64,000 bases of DNA from a virus. Position numbers and translations under genes: made by a program. Of this stretch, positions 33,253-40,767 are shown piece by piece. Under the pieces are notes generated by a model, which saw nothing but the letters and a program-made list of their open reading frames with translations, searched no databases and had not been told where the DNA came from. The stretch spans positions 49,073 to 113,072 of the IMG/VR virus record IMGVR_UViG_3300032050_000037; one strand, 5' to 3'. Numbering within the stretch: position 1 is the first letter of the stretch; every line of letters begins with the position of its first letter.

Positions 33253-33441
33253 ATGAACTGGTTAAAGAAAAGAGCAATTGCTATTCTTAGTGAGAATTTT
33301 ACATTTCTAGGATTTTTTGTAGCCTGGGTTGTTCTTGAGGGTAGTGCAAAAACAGTTGTTGGATATGTAACATTAGCCTCTGTAGCTATATGGTTTTTAA
33401 CTATAGGCATTAGAGAAAGAGCCGAAAAAGAAGAAGAATAG
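33253..33441 (+). CDS. Small membrane protein with two TM helices
   Basis: 62 residues. Two hydrophobic helices (~15-33 and ~37-52) with a charged 'RERAEKEEE' tail. Located between a secreted protein and the lysis module, so a holin-like role is possible but unproven. Starts two bases after the previous stop. Confidence 0.7.
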   Translation: MNWLKKRAIAILSENFTFLGFFVAWVVLEGSAKTVVGYVTLASVAIWFLTIGIRERAEKEEE

Positions 33442-33473
33442 CCTACTAAATTCATATTTGCTATAATAGACTT

Positions 33474-33671
33474 ATGAAAAAATTAAAGGTGTTTTTAGCT
33501 TCTAGCCTTTTAGTCCTGTCTATAAGCGGATGCGGATACGATGGACATTATCGTTATCCATGTCAGGACCCAGCAAATTGGGAAAAAGCAGAATGTAAAC
33601 CACCTATCTGTACAGCTAACGGAGCATGTCCAGAAGATTTAGCAGATACTAAGGAAAATACAAATGGCTAG
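33474..33671 (+). CDS. Phage lipoprotein; leaderless
   Basis: 65 residues. Signal peptide with lipobox 'LSISGC', cleavage before Cys20, then a Cys-rich mature part ('CGYDGHYRYPCQDPANW...CKPPICTANGACPEDL'). Similar Cys-rich lipoproteins recur in marine and freshwater phages, possibly for superinfection exclusion. The extended -10 TGCTATAAT (33459-33467) ends 7 nt before the ATG, predicting a leaderless mRNA. Confidence 0.82.
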   Translation: MKKLKVFLASSLLVLSISGCGYDGHYRYPCQDPANWEKAECKPPICTANGACPEDLADTKENTNG

Positions 33672-34074
33672 AGAAAGACTAACACCAGCAGAATTAGACG
33701 CAAGATTAAAATTTATTTTAGGAATTACATTAGGATCAATTCTTTTTATTACAGCAGTAGGCATTATGTATGCTTTAATATTTGTAACACAGCCAATTAC
33801 TGGTCAATCTGAGAATGATAAAATGTTTTTCAATGTCCTAGGATCAGTAGCAACATTTATTACAGGAACATTAGCTGGACTTTTAATTGGCCAATCTGGT
33901 GCTAAAGATATTATGTCTGCACAATTAGCTAACAAAGAAATGGATGCAAAAAATACACAAGCAGATAAAAAATTAGAAGCAGAAATTGATGAAGCAAAAG
34001 CTCGTAGATTAGCAAAACCAGACGGAGCAATGCCAGAAGAACAACCTGTAGATACAAATTGGGATAAGGATTAA
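33664..34074 (+). CDS. Membrane protein with two TM helices, possible holin
   Basis: 136 residues. TM helices at ~17-40 and ~56-76, then a charged coiled-coil C-terminus with Glu/Lys/Ala. It lies immediately before the CHAP endolysin (2-nt gap), the classic holin position. The long cytoplasmic tail is also compatible with a structural membrane protein. Confidence 0.68.
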   Translation: MARERLTPAELDARLKFILGITLGSILFITAVGIMYALIFVTQPITGQSENDKMFFNVLGSVATFITGTLAGLLIGQSGAKDIMSAQLANKEMDAKNTQADKKLEAEIDEAKARRLAKPDGAMPEEQPVDTNWDKD

Positions 34075-34076
34075 TA

Positions 34077-34661
34077 ATGTCAGCACAAGGAACAGCAGAA
34101 AAATTTGTTGAAGTTGCTAAAGCTGAAATTGGTACTGTAGAAGGACCAAAAGACAATGAAACAAAATATGGTGCATTTACTAAAGCTAATTTTCAACCAT
34201 GGTGTGGATCATTTGTTATGTGGTGTGCAAATGAAGCAGGAGTAAAAGTTCCTAACACAGTTTATACTCCAGGCGGAGCAGCAGCATTTAAAAAAGCTGG
34301 TCAATGGATTGACGGAGACATTGCAGATCCAGAGCCAGGAGATGTTGCATATTTTGATTTCCCATCAGACGGTGTAGATAGAATTTCTCATGTTGGAATA
34401 GTTATGACTGACAATGGAGATGGAACCGTTTGGTGTATTGAAGGAAATACTTCTGGAGACCCTAAAGGAAGTCAAAGAAATGGTGGAGAAGTTTGCAAAA
34501 AGCTTCGTGCATATAAGAAAAATAAAAAGAATATAATGGTTTCAATTGTTGGATTTGGAAGACCTAAATTTGGAGCAAGCCTTGTTAAAAAATCTGAACC
34601 TGTTGCAAAAACAACTAAAAAAGCAAAAACATGTTCAGAGTGTGGTCAAGCAATTAAATAA
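34077..34661 (+). CDS. CHAP-domain endolysin
   Basis: 194 residues. Catalytic Cys43 in 'WCGSFVMWC' and His105 in 'ISHVGIV', with 'GDVAYFDF' and 'IEGNTSG' completing the CHAP amidase/endopeptidase fold (~1-165). A Lys-rich linker and C-x2-C tail ('CSECGQ') may be a small wall- or metal-binding end. No signal peptide, so it needs a holin. Degrades peptidoglycan at lysis. Confidence 0.9.
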   Translation: MSAQGTAEKFVEVAKAEIGTVEGPKDNETKYGAFTKANFQPWCGSFVMWCANEAGVKVPNTVYTPGGAAAFKKAGQWIDGDIADPEPGDVAYFDFPSDGVDRISHVGIVMTDNGDGTVWCIEGNTSGDPKGSQRNGGEVCKKLRAYKKNKKNIMVSIVGFGRPKFGASLVKKSEPVAKTTKKAKTCSECGQAIK

Positions 34662-34805
34662 ATGAATACCTATAGAGTAAAATTAGAGGTAGAGGTAGAA
34701 GTAGAAGCCTTTGATGAAAATGATGCTCTAGACTATGCAAATGATATATTTGGTGTAGACGATGAAATAACAAACGTTAAAGTAATTAGCGTTAAGGAGA
34801 AATAA
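34662..34805 (+). CDS. Small acidic protein
   Basis: 47 residues, alternating Val/Glu beta strand followed by an acidic helix and a second strand ('ITNVKVISVKEK'): a mini ferredoxin-like half. Shares its last base with the next start. Function unknown. Confidence 0.65.
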   Translation: MNTYRVKLEVEVEVEAFDENDALDYANDIFGVDDEITNVKVISVKEK

Positions 34806-35659
34806 TGGCAAAAGAAGGATACAAACCAACCGCTGGCATGCAATCTGCAGCCCGTCGTGCAATTAAATTAAAAGAACAAGGTAAAGCTAAGGGAGCTGGA
34901 ACAGCAGTAGGCTGGACTCGTGCAGGACAACTTGCTAGAGGAGAAACCCTCAGCCTTTCAACAGTTAAGCGTATGTATTCTTTCTTTTCACGTCATGAAG
35001 TAGATAAAAAAGGTAAGGACTGGGATAATGCAGAAAATCCATCTAATGGAAAGATTATGTGGTTAGCATGGGGCGGAGACGCAGGATTCTCTTGGTCACG
35101 TAAAATTGTAGAACGTGAAAAAAATATGAAAAAGTCTTTAACACATGATGATTTAGTAGAAGAAATTAAAGACATGCTTGATGACGCAATTAATCCAGCA
35201 GATACAGTAATTGAAATTCCAGATGATGAAGATATTGCAAAAGCCCTTCGTCCAGAAATTACAAAAGAACAATTAGGAATGGTAATTGAGCATTTAATGG
35301 AAGCAATTGAAGGAATGATCGAGGTTCCAGAAGAAGATTCTGAAGAGGAATCAGATTCAGCAGAAATGGAAACAGAAGATGCTGGCGAATCCAACCCAGC
35401 CCCAATTGGAGATCCAATGAAAAATGAAATTAATTGGCCAGTTGCAAAATCTAAAGATTCTGAGGATTCTGAAGATTATGAATCAGATAATGAAGAAGAA
35501 GATAAATGGGACAATTTGCAAAAAGCATGTTGGTCTGGATATAAACAAGTAGGAATGAAAGAAAAAAATGGTCGCATGGTCCCAAATTGCGTACCAGTAA
35601 ATAGTGTTAAAAAATCATTATGGGATGGAAAATTTAATCCATCTTCGATAAAAAAATAA
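34805..35659 (+). CDS. Phage protein with N-terminal 'GWTRAGQLARGE' domain and acidic linker
   Basis: 284 residues. The N-terminal ~105 residues ('GMQSAARRAIKLK...WTRAGQLARGETLSLSTVKRMYSFFSRHEVDKKG...WLAWGGDAGFSW') form a domain also found in phage head-maturation or capsid-associated proteins. A long acidic Glu/Ser/Asp region follows, then a C-terminal 'ACWSGYKQVGMKEKNGRMVPNCVP' motif common in phage virion proteins. A structural or scaffold-related role is inferred. Confidence 0.68.
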   Translation: MAKEGYKPTAGMQSAARRAIKLKEQGKAKGAGTAVGWTRAGQLARGETLSLSTVKRMYSFFSRHEVDKKGKDWDNAENPSNGKIMWLAWGGDAGFSWSRKIVEREKNMKKSLTHDDLVEEIKDMLDDAINPADTVIEIPDDEDIAKALRPEITKEQLGMVIEHLMEAIEGMIEVPEEDSEEESDSAEMETEDAGESNPAPIGDPMKNEINWPVAKSKDSEDSEDYESDNEEEDKWDNLQKACWSGYKQVGMKEKNGRMVPNCVPVNSVKKSLWDGKFNPSSIKK

Positions 35660-35671
35660 TATAAAAATCAG

Positions 35672-35714
35672 TTGACAAGGCTTTTAGTATCCCTGTATAA
35701 TAGTATACAGGGAT
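35672..35714 (+). promoter_or_regulatory. Promoter TTGACA-N18-TATAAT inside a 10-bp inverted repeat
   Basis: TTGACA (35672-35677) and TATAAT (35696-35701). ATCCCTGTAT (35689-35698) and ATACAGGGAT (35705-35714) form a perfect inverted repeat overlapping the -10 and +1. AGGG (35709-35712) could alternatively pair with CCCT just downstream. It drives the WhiB operon. Confidence 0.72.
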
Positions 35715-35737
35715 TAGCCCTTTATATTTAAGGAAAA

Positions 35738-35968
35738 ATGTTACATTTAAACGAACGTGGCGTAGATATATTTATAAATAAATATAAATCATTTACTAGT
35801 GAAGCATACTGGAACAATTATGATTTAATTATTTGGAAAAAAAATAATAATGGATTTTTTAATATAAAAGGAATATTTAATAAAGCTTGGGGAATAGCAG
35901 ATAAAGTATCTGTAAACAATAAAGGAATGTGGGTTTTACCTAAACAATATGTCAAGTATTTTAAATGA
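35738..35968 (+). CDS. Small basic protein, unknown
   Basis: 76 residues with AAGGAA before the ATG. Rich in Lys, Asn and Trp; 'WVLPKQYVKYF' at the C-terminus. Overlaps whiB by 20 nt, suggesting coupled expression. Confidence 0.68.
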   Translation: MLHLNERGVDIFINKYKSFTSEAYWNNYDLIIWKKNNNGFFNIKGIFNKAWGIADKVSVNNKGMWVLPKQYVKYFK

Positions 35969-36260
35969 TCTTGGAGTAGATAAAGAAGATTTAGATTGGT
36001 GGCATCTTGCTATTTGTAGAGGCATGGATACTAATCTTTTTTATGATAAATACGAAAATGATGAAAAAATTGCAAAAAATATTGACGAAGCCTGCTTAGC
36101 ATGCCCAGTAATATCAATGTGTTATAAATCTGGAATTCAAAATAATGAGTATGGAGTTTGGGGTGGAGTATATTTAAGTTCTGGCTCTATAGATAAAAAT
36201 AAAAATTTACATAAAACAAATGAAGTTTGGAAAAGATTAAAAGTTAAAAATGTATATTGA
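35949..36260 (+). CDS. whiB: WhiB-family Fe-S transcription regulator
   Basis: 103 residues. Four cysteines in the WhiB order ('CRGMD' ... 'ACLACP' ... 'MC') bind a 4Fe-4S cluster, followed by the 'GVWGG' turn. The C-terminal DNA-binding tail is Lys-rich. WhiB proteins occur only in Actinobacteria and their phages, so this is the best host marker in the window. Phage WhiB proteins bind host sigma factor A and can redirect transcription, which fits the unusual promoters here. Confidence 0.92.
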   Translation: MSSILNDLGVDKEDLDWWHLAICRGMDTNLFYDKYENDEKIAKNIDEACLACPVISMCYKSGIQNNEYGVWGGVYLSSGSIDKNKNLHKTNEVWKRLKVKNVY

Positions 36261-36570
36261 TAAAAATAAAGATCATTTTAAATACGGAATAAATCAATGG
36301 ACTGGTGAACCAAACAAACCAGTTTTTTATACACCAGAAATGGCAAAAGCTTTAAGAGGAATAACTAAACCAGTAAACAACTTACAAATGGATGTTGTTA
36401 AATATCCAGAGTTTTTAGCATTAAGATTATATGAGGATAACTTTATACAATTTACAGGTACTAAAAAAGAAATGGTCATTGACTATGTAGCAAAAGTAAA
36501 AAAATTGCTAGAGTCGTATGGCGTAAGATGTGAGCTGGAAGGAGTTCCAAGTGAAAGAATATTACGATAG
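36250..36570 (+). CDS. Small protein, unknown
   Basis: 106 residues, overlapping whiB by 11 nt. Mixed alpha/beta, with a C-terminal half 'LRLYEDNFIQFTGTKKEMVIDYVAKVKKLLESYGV' that looks like a compact beta-alpha fold. No motif recognised. Confidence 0.7.
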   Translation: MYIDKNKDHFKYGINQWTGEPNKPVFYTPEMAKALRGITKPVNNLQMDVVKYPEFLALRLYEDNFIQFTGTKKEMVIDYVAKVKKLLESYGVRCELEGVPSERILR

Positions 36571-36754
36571 AGTTTTAATTGTATTTATTCATGAACTGGG
36601 ACTATATGGATCAACAGAAAGATTGGGAGCATTTGCATCTCCAATTAAGTATACACAAGATGGAGTGGAGCATGAAGAATTGATAGACAATTCAGAATTT
36701 TCAATTATGGATGAAATTGTTTTTAGTCATGTAGAGGAAGATAATAATGGATAA
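36551..36754 (+). CDS. Small protein, unknown
   Basis: 67 residues from the GTG at 36551, chosen because AAGGAG lies 8 nt upstream (an ATG at 36530 lacks a site). Acidic, beta-rich N-terminus. Overlaps neighbours by 20 and 8 nt. Confidence 0.6.
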   Translation: MKEYYDRVLIVFIHELGLYGSTERLGAFASPIKYTQDGVEHEELIDNSEFSIMDEIVFSHVEEDNNG

Positions 36755-36983
36755 AGTTCTTTGCTATTCTTGCAATAAATCAAAAAATAAATTAAATGTA
36801 AAAAAATCAACATTGCTTCCAATAAATTTATTAATGTGTGAAGGATGTATCAATGAAAAATTTGAACCAAGATGGCTTATTATAATTGCTGGAAGACAAT
36901 CTGGTGCAGATTTGGTTAGAGATTTTATATTAAAGAAAAAATATATTGGAAATGAAATATCTGCTTCTGAATTATTAATTTAA
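36747..36983 (+). CDS. Zinc-binding phage protein
   Basis: 78 residues. C-x2-C (CYSC) and C-x2-C (CEGC) knuckles in the first half, then 'EPRWLIIIAGRQSGADLVRDFILKKKYIGNEI', a pattern repeated in small proteins of diverse aquatic and actinobacterial phages. Function unknown. Confidence 0.72.
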   Translation: MDKVLCYSCNKSKNKLNVKKSTLLPINLLMCEGCINEKFEPRWLIIIAGRQSGADLVRDFILKKKYIGNEISASELLI

Positions 36984-37012
36984 TAAAGATATTACGGTAT
37001 AATTAATGTATA

Positions 37013-37330
37013 ATGAACCTAGACCTGAACGCTATAATTATTGCAATCGCTGCTGCGATATTGTCTGGCATGGGGACGGCAATTATTGCTGGACTGAACG
37101 AGAATAAAAAAGAAAAAAACAGACAAAGAGAACGAGAACAAGATCAATTAAAATTAGAGGTCAAAGACCTTAAAATTGAATTATATCAATTAGAAAAAGA
37201 ATTAACTGACTGGAAAGATAAATATTACGATGCCCTTCAAGAATTAATTTTAATTAAATCTGAACTAGAAAATGTGCTTAGGAATATATCTGATGGGGAA
37301 AATATACATAATTTCGACACAGAATTTTAA
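37013..37330 (+). CDS. Membrane-anchored coiled-coil protein
   Basis: 105 residues. One N-terminal TM helix (~7-27) then a long charged coiled coil (~32-95). TATAAT at 36998-37003 lies 10 nt before the ATG, so the leader is very short. Rz/spanin-like in outline, but a monoderm-type host would not need one; function unknown. Confidence 0.7.
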   Translation: MNLDLNAIIIAIAAAILSGMGTAIIAGLNENKKEKNRQREREQDQLKLEVKDLKIELYQLEKELTDWKDKYYDALQELILIKSELENVLRNISDGENIHNFDTEF

Positions 37331-37348
37331 ATTTAGTATACTAGTATT

Positions 37349-37918
37349 ATGACAGCAGTGGTAGCCCTTATTCATGAAAACAAAGTCCTCTTAGGAGGAG
37401 ACTCTGCTGCATCTGATGATAAAAGTGGATTAATTTTTTCAAGAATAGATCCAAAAGTTTTTAAAGTAGGACAATTTGGAATTGCATTTGTTGATAGTTT
37501 TAGAATGGGACAGATACTTCAGTACAATTGGGCTCCACCTAAATATACTCCCAATGCTGGTTTTAAAAATTTAGATAAATTTATGAGAACTAAGTTTGTA
37601 GAATCAGTTAAAGAAGCATTTAAAGAACAGGGTTACGGAAATCAAACAGCAGGCTCTACAGAAGATGGTGACGAAGGCGGAGTATTTTTAATTGCCGTAC
37701 AAGGCACTGGACGTATTTTTACTATGGATACAGATTTTCATATAGGCGAAGCAGATTTACAGTATATGGCAGAAGGAGCTGGTCAAGAAATAGCCCTAGG
37801 GTCTTTGTTCTCTACAGCATCTATTAAAACACCTCGTAAACGTGTCAGAATGGCGCTAGAAGCTGCTTCAAAGTTTAACATGTCAGTTAGACCACCCTTT
37901 ACAATCATAGAGGTTTAG
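37349..37918 (+). CDS. Proteasome/HslV-like Ntn-hydrolase; leaderless
   Basis: 189 residues. A Thr directly after the initiator Met is the expected N-terminal nucleophile. 'GGDSAAS' places Asp at position 17 relative to that Thr and 'DPKVFKV' supplies the Lys near 33-35, as in proteasome beta subunits; 'GAGQEIALGSL' matches the C-terminal Gly/Ala block. No propeptide. TATACT (37337-37342) is 7 nt before the ATG: leaderless. It could process phage proteins or block the host proteasome. Confidence 0.78.
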   Translation: MTAVVALIHENKVLLGGDSAASDDKSGLIFSRIDPKVFKVGQFGIAFVDSFRMGQILQYNWAPPKYTPNAGFKNLDKFMRTKFVESVKEAFKEQGYGNQTAGSTEDGDEGGVFLIAVQGTGRIFTMDTDFHIGEADLQYMAEGAGQEIALGSLFSTASIKTPRKRVRMALEAASKFNMSVRPPFTIIEV

Positions 37919-37931
37919 AGTATAATTAACT

Positions 37932-38141
37932 ATGGACATAAATAATCTTAAGCCAGAAAACTATGATAAGGCGATGGATTTAAGAGGAACACCAACTCAC
38001 GTATGTCCATGCGGATGCTACATATGGAATGTTAAAGCTATATTTTATGATTATGAAATTGTTCAATATTTTATAGACATGGAATGTGCAAACTGCGGAA
38101 GTTTAGCAACCGCCCCAACACCAGAGGATAGACCAGAATGA
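37932..38141 (+). CDS. Zinc-ribbon protein; leaderless
   Basis: 69 residues. 'CPCGC' and 'CANCG' form a two-knuckle zinc ribbon around an aromatic beta hairpin. TATAAT (37921-37926) ends 6 nt before the ATG and there is no ribosome site. ATGA overlap downstream. Function unknown. Confidence 0.7.
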   Translation: MDINNLKPENYDKAMDLRGTPTHVCPCGCYIWNVKAIFYDYEIVQYFIDMECANCGSLATAPTPEDRPE

Positions 38142-38308
38142 GAAAGTCAGAAAGAATTAGACAAATAGAAATTCAATTAATTAAACTTGAATTTGAATTA
38201 GATTTATTAAACAATATGCTTGTAACTCTTTTAGAGGCAAATAACCTACCACAACCACAATTAGACGCTGGAAAATGGTATCAAAGAAGGCTAGACAAAA
38301 ACTCTTGA
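38138..38308 (+). CDS. Small coiled-coil protein
   Basis: 56 residues: a leucine-rich amphipathic helix (~3-40) and a short basic tail. Its stop codon lies within the TTGACA box of the next promoter. Confidence 0.65.
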   Translation: MRKSERIRQIEIQLIKLEFELDLLNNMLVTLLEANNLPQPQLDAGKWYQRRLDKNS

Positions 38309-38339
38309 CAATATCGTATATATTTTAGTAAAATATACG
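38305..38339 (+). promoter_or_regulatory. Promoter TTGACA-N18-TAAAAT with dyad, for leaderless subtilase
   Basis: TTGACA (38305-38310), TAAAAT (38329-38334). CGTATA (38315-38320) and TATACG (38334-38339) with inner TTTTA/TAAAA form an inverted repeat over the -10. The ATG at 38341 is 7 nt after the -10, so the mRNA is leaderless. Confidence 0.72.
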
Positions 38340-38340
38340 A

Positions 38341-39462
38341 ATGAATAAAAAACTAATAAGCGCAATATCAATACTATCAATACTATCTACTGTCTTTATT
38401 ACTGTGGGCGCCAAGGCGGATCAACAGGCTCCCACTTTAGCTATTCTTGACACAGCAATAGACACATCTTTACCTATTTTTAAAGATAAGATTGTTCATG
38501 AAGTTTGTGTTTTAGAATGGAACTCTTGTCCAAATGGGCAAAAATTTATGGAGGGCACAGGATCTGCTACCCTTCCATTTAACATAATTTCTAAAAATGG
38601 TTTTGATCATGGAACTCAGATGGCATCTGTTGCTATTAGAACTAATCCAAATATTAAAATTGTATTTATTAGAATTATTGGAAATACCTCTTCTGGACTA
38701 AGACAATCTACTGGTGAAACTGGAGTTTCATTAGCATTGAAATGGGTATCAGAAAATCAATCAAGATTTAATATACAGGCTGTTGCTATGTCTCAGGCAA
38801 ACCATAATATACTTACAACATTAACAGACTATTGTCCAGCAACACCAATGTTGCGTGGCACAATATCTACTCTTGTTGCTAAAGAAGTTCCTGTATTTTT
38901 TGCAGCAGGAAACATGAGAGATCTTTCTAGACTATCGTGGCCAGCATGTATAAACGAATCTATTTCTATTGGAATGGCAGATCAATATGAACAAATTGAT
39001 AATTATTCTAATTTTGATAAAGATAGATTAGATTACTATGCTAATGGAAATATGCAAGTATTAATTCCAGGTGGAGAAATTAGAAATGCAGCAGGATCTT
39101 CTATTTCCACACAAGTTGTTGCTGCAACATGGATTTCTATAAAATCAGCAAAACCAGGAATTCCATATGCTGAAGTTATTAATACACTTAACCTAATGTC
39201 AAAACCTATTAAGGGTGCAAGAGGGCAATATGGAAAATTAATTCCATCTTCTCAAATTGCAATTACTAAACAAACTCCAACAGCCACTCCGCCTGTTACA
39301 AAAACACCAGAGCAATTGGCTGCTGAAGCTAAGGCTAATTTAATACTAGAAGCAAATAAAGCAATAGCACAAGCAGAAGCACAATATCAGGCTGAAGTTA
39401 AAGCAGCATCAGATAAACTTGCTGCAATTAAAGCAGAATGGGCTAAAAAAATAAATGGATAA
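38341..39462 (+). CDS. Secreted subtilase (S8) family serine protease
   Basis: 373 residues. Signal peptide (1-26, 'A-K-A' before D27). Catalytic triad D37 ('ILDTAID'), H90 ('DHGTQMAS') and S254 ('AAGSSIST'), with oxyanion N191 ('AAGN'). All are in subtilase order. A C-terminal Pro/Thr linker and Ala/Lys/Glu coiled coil (~310-370) may anchor it. A secreted protease in a phage could remodel the host surface or attack competing phages; rare but intact here. Confidence 0.85.
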   Translation: MNKKLISAISILSILSTVFITVGAKADQQAPTLAILDTAIDTSLPIFKDKIVHEVCVLEWNSCPNGQKFMEGTGSATLPFNIISKNGFDHGTQMASVAIRTNPNIKIVFIRIIGNTSSGLRQSTGETGVSLALKWVSENQSRFNIQAVAMSQANHNILTTLTDYCPATPMLRGTISTLVAKEVPVFFAAGNMRDLSRLSWPACINESISIGMADQYEQIDNYSNFDKDRLDYYANGNMQVLIPGGEIRNAAGSSISTQVVAATWISIKSAKPGIPYAEVINTLNLMSKPIKGARGQYGKLIPSSQIAITKQTPTATPPVTKTPEQLAAEAKANLILEANKAIAQAEAQYQAEVKAASDKLAAIKAEWAKKING

Positions 39463-39661
39463 ATTAACTGTTCTTGAAGAAATAATAAAAGAAGTTTCAA
39501 CAGAACTATATCAAAAGTGGTATAACTCAGTACCAGAATCTGATAAAAACGAAGAGGCATCTCAGGCTATGGCAAAAAATGCAGGAGAAACAACATTTTT
39601 TGTTATACAAACTTTTATGAATAAATTTAACTCTGCAGCGGAAGAGTTAAAAGATAAATAA
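39455..39661 (+). CDS. Small acidic helical protein
   Basis: 68 residues, helical, acidic, ATG 8 nt inside the subtilase 3' end. Ends 5 nt before the terminator. Function unknown; the tight link suggests co-expression with the protease. Confidence 0.65.
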   Translation: MDKLTVLEEIIKEVSTELYQKWYNSVPESDKNEEASQAMAKNAGETTFFVIQTFMNKFNSAAEELKDK

Positions 39662-39666
39662 ACATC

Positions 39667-39690
39667 ATGGGCGGTCTATTGACCGCCCAT
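39667..39690 (+). terminator. Terminator hairpin with TATT loop
   Basis: ATGGGCGGTC (39667-39676) pairs perfectly with GACCGCCCAT (39681-39690); loop TATT. Followed by TTATTATTTAG. Same design as the hairpin at 7329, and again the next promoter's -35 starts in the loop. Confidence 0.87.
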
Positions 39691-39707
39691 TTATTATTTA
39701 GTAGAAT
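39679..39707 (+). promoter_or_regulatory. Promoter TTGACC-N17-TAGAAT nested in the terminator
   Basis: TTGACC (39679-39684) spans the hairpin loop and 3' arm; TAGAAT at 39702-39707. Transcription would start at or next to the ATG at 39715. Confidence 0.75.
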
Positions 39708-39714
39708 GGATACC

Positions 39715-40200
39715 ATGCAAACATTTTTACCATATGCAGCAAAAAGAGACAGTCTTGATGCTTTAGACAATAAGCGTCTTAACAAACAAATACTAGAATC
39801 TTATCAGATACTAAATATATTAACTGGTATGTCTAAATCTAATGCTTGGCGTAACCATCCTGCAGTACTTATGTGGAAAGGAGCCGAAGCTGAACTTTAT
39901 AGGTATGCTATGACAGCAGTTTGTCTTGCAGATGCTCGTGGAATTAAAGTAGATAAAAATAAACAAAATATTCAAAAACTTTCAAGGTCTCGTAAATCTT
40001 TAATCTGGGGGGATGATACTCCTAAATGGGCTATAAATCCTACAACTATTAAGCTGGTTACAACTACACATCAAGCAAATCTATATAAAAAAGATCCTAT
40101 ATATTATGAAAAATTTGCAGATTCAGTCAACTCAAAGTATAATAAGCCTTGTTGTGAAGGGTGCCAATATTATTGGCCTACTCATAAGGAGAAGGTGTGA
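39715..40200 (+). CDS. Pyr_excise (pyrimidine-dimer glycosylase-like, MSMEG_6728-type) protein; leaderless
   Basis: 161 residues from the ATG at 39715, 8 nt after the -10 (in-frame ATGs at 39667 and 39706 lie in or before the hairpin/-10). 'MQTFLPYAAKRDSLDALDNKRLNKQILE' and 'WRNHPAVLMWKGAEAELYRYAM' are the family signature. Members are annotated as related to T4-type pyrimidine dimer glycosylases; activity is unverified. A C-x2-C near the end may bind zinc. UV damage repair would suit a surface-water phage. Confidence 0.72.
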   Translation: MQTFLPYAAKRDSLDALDNKRLNKQILESYQILNILTGMSKSNAWRNHPAVLMWKGAEAELYRYAMTAVCLADARGIKVDKNKQNIQKLSRSRKSLIWGDDTPKWAINPTTIKLVTTTHQANLYKKDPIYYEKFADSVNSKYNKPCCEGCQYYWPTHKEKV

Positions 40201-40499
40201 TAGTAACTGATTCTAATTTTGAAGACACAATTAATAGTCATAAAATAATTTTAATTGATTTTTGGGCAGAATGGTGTAGACCATGCAAAATGTTCAGTCC
40301 AATATTAGATGAAGTTTCTAATGATACTGGAATTTGGGTGGGTAAAATAAATGTTGATGAAAATAAAATAAAGTCGTCTGAATATGAAGTTATTAGTATT
40401 CCAACAACAATCTTATTTCAATACGGAAAACCTGTAAAAAAAATTATTGGAGCTAAACCAAAACATATTTTAATGGAAGAGATAAAAGAATGGCTATAG
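40197..40499 (+). CDS. trxA: Thioredoxin
   Basis: 100 residues from a GTG (GTGA overlap). Redox motif W26-C-R-P-C30 (the more usual form is WCGPC), cis-Pro in 'SIPTTILF' and 'IDFWAEWC' strand. It may serve ribonucleotide reductase, the polymerase as processivity factor, or thiol peroxidases. The Arg in the motif is seen in some actinobacterial and phage homologues. Confidence 0.93.
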   Translation: MIVTDSNFEDTINSHKIILIDFWAEWCRPCKMFSPILDEVSNDTGIWVGKINVDENKIKSSEYEVISIPTTILFQYGKPVKKIIGAKPKHILMEEIKEWL

Positions 40500-40666
40500 A
40501 TTTTCTAGATGTTCAATCATGGTATGAATATGGTCGTGAAAAAAACTGGGTAACAGAAGTATTTTGTAATACGCATGAGGGGCCACCTTTATCTGATGAA
40601 GAAATGGAAGAATGGGAAGATGGCGGAGACCCTTGTAGTTTTCATATTAAATTCACAGAAGAATAA
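40490..40666 (+). CDS. Small acidic protein with 'EVFCNTHEGPPL' motif
   Basis: 58 residues, overlapping trxA by 10 nt. 'VFCNTHEGPPLSDEEMEEWEDGGDPCSFHI' repeats a pattern common in small actinophage proteins (Cys-x2-His ... Cys-x2-His). Possible metal site; function unknown. Confidence 0.68.
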   Translation: MAIDFLDVQSWYEYGREKNWVTEVFCNTHEGPPLSDEEMEEWEDGGDPCSFHIKFTEE

Positions 40667-40767
40667 ACACAACAAAAATATTGGTTAAGCGTCTATATAT
40701 ATGAGCGTATGCTCAAAATAGAATTCCATTTTGATAAAAAAATGGATATAAAGGAGAAAAATAAATA
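40667..40767 (+). promoter_or_regulatory. 5' leader of secreted protein gene with hairpin
   Basis: About 100 nt without a reading frame. TCCATTTT (40725-40732) and AAAATGGA (40739-40746) pair as a hairpin just before the AAAGGAG ribosome site. A smaller GAGC/GCTC dyad lies about 15 nt upstream. The hairpin could protect or regulate this probably abundant mRNA. Confidence 0.45.

Noticed and set aside
38305-38310. Classical TTGACA boxes as evidence that all promoters are host sigma70 type
   Set aside because: Many plus-strand promoters fit, but the minus-strand family has no canonical -35 at the right spacing, so one class cannot explain both.
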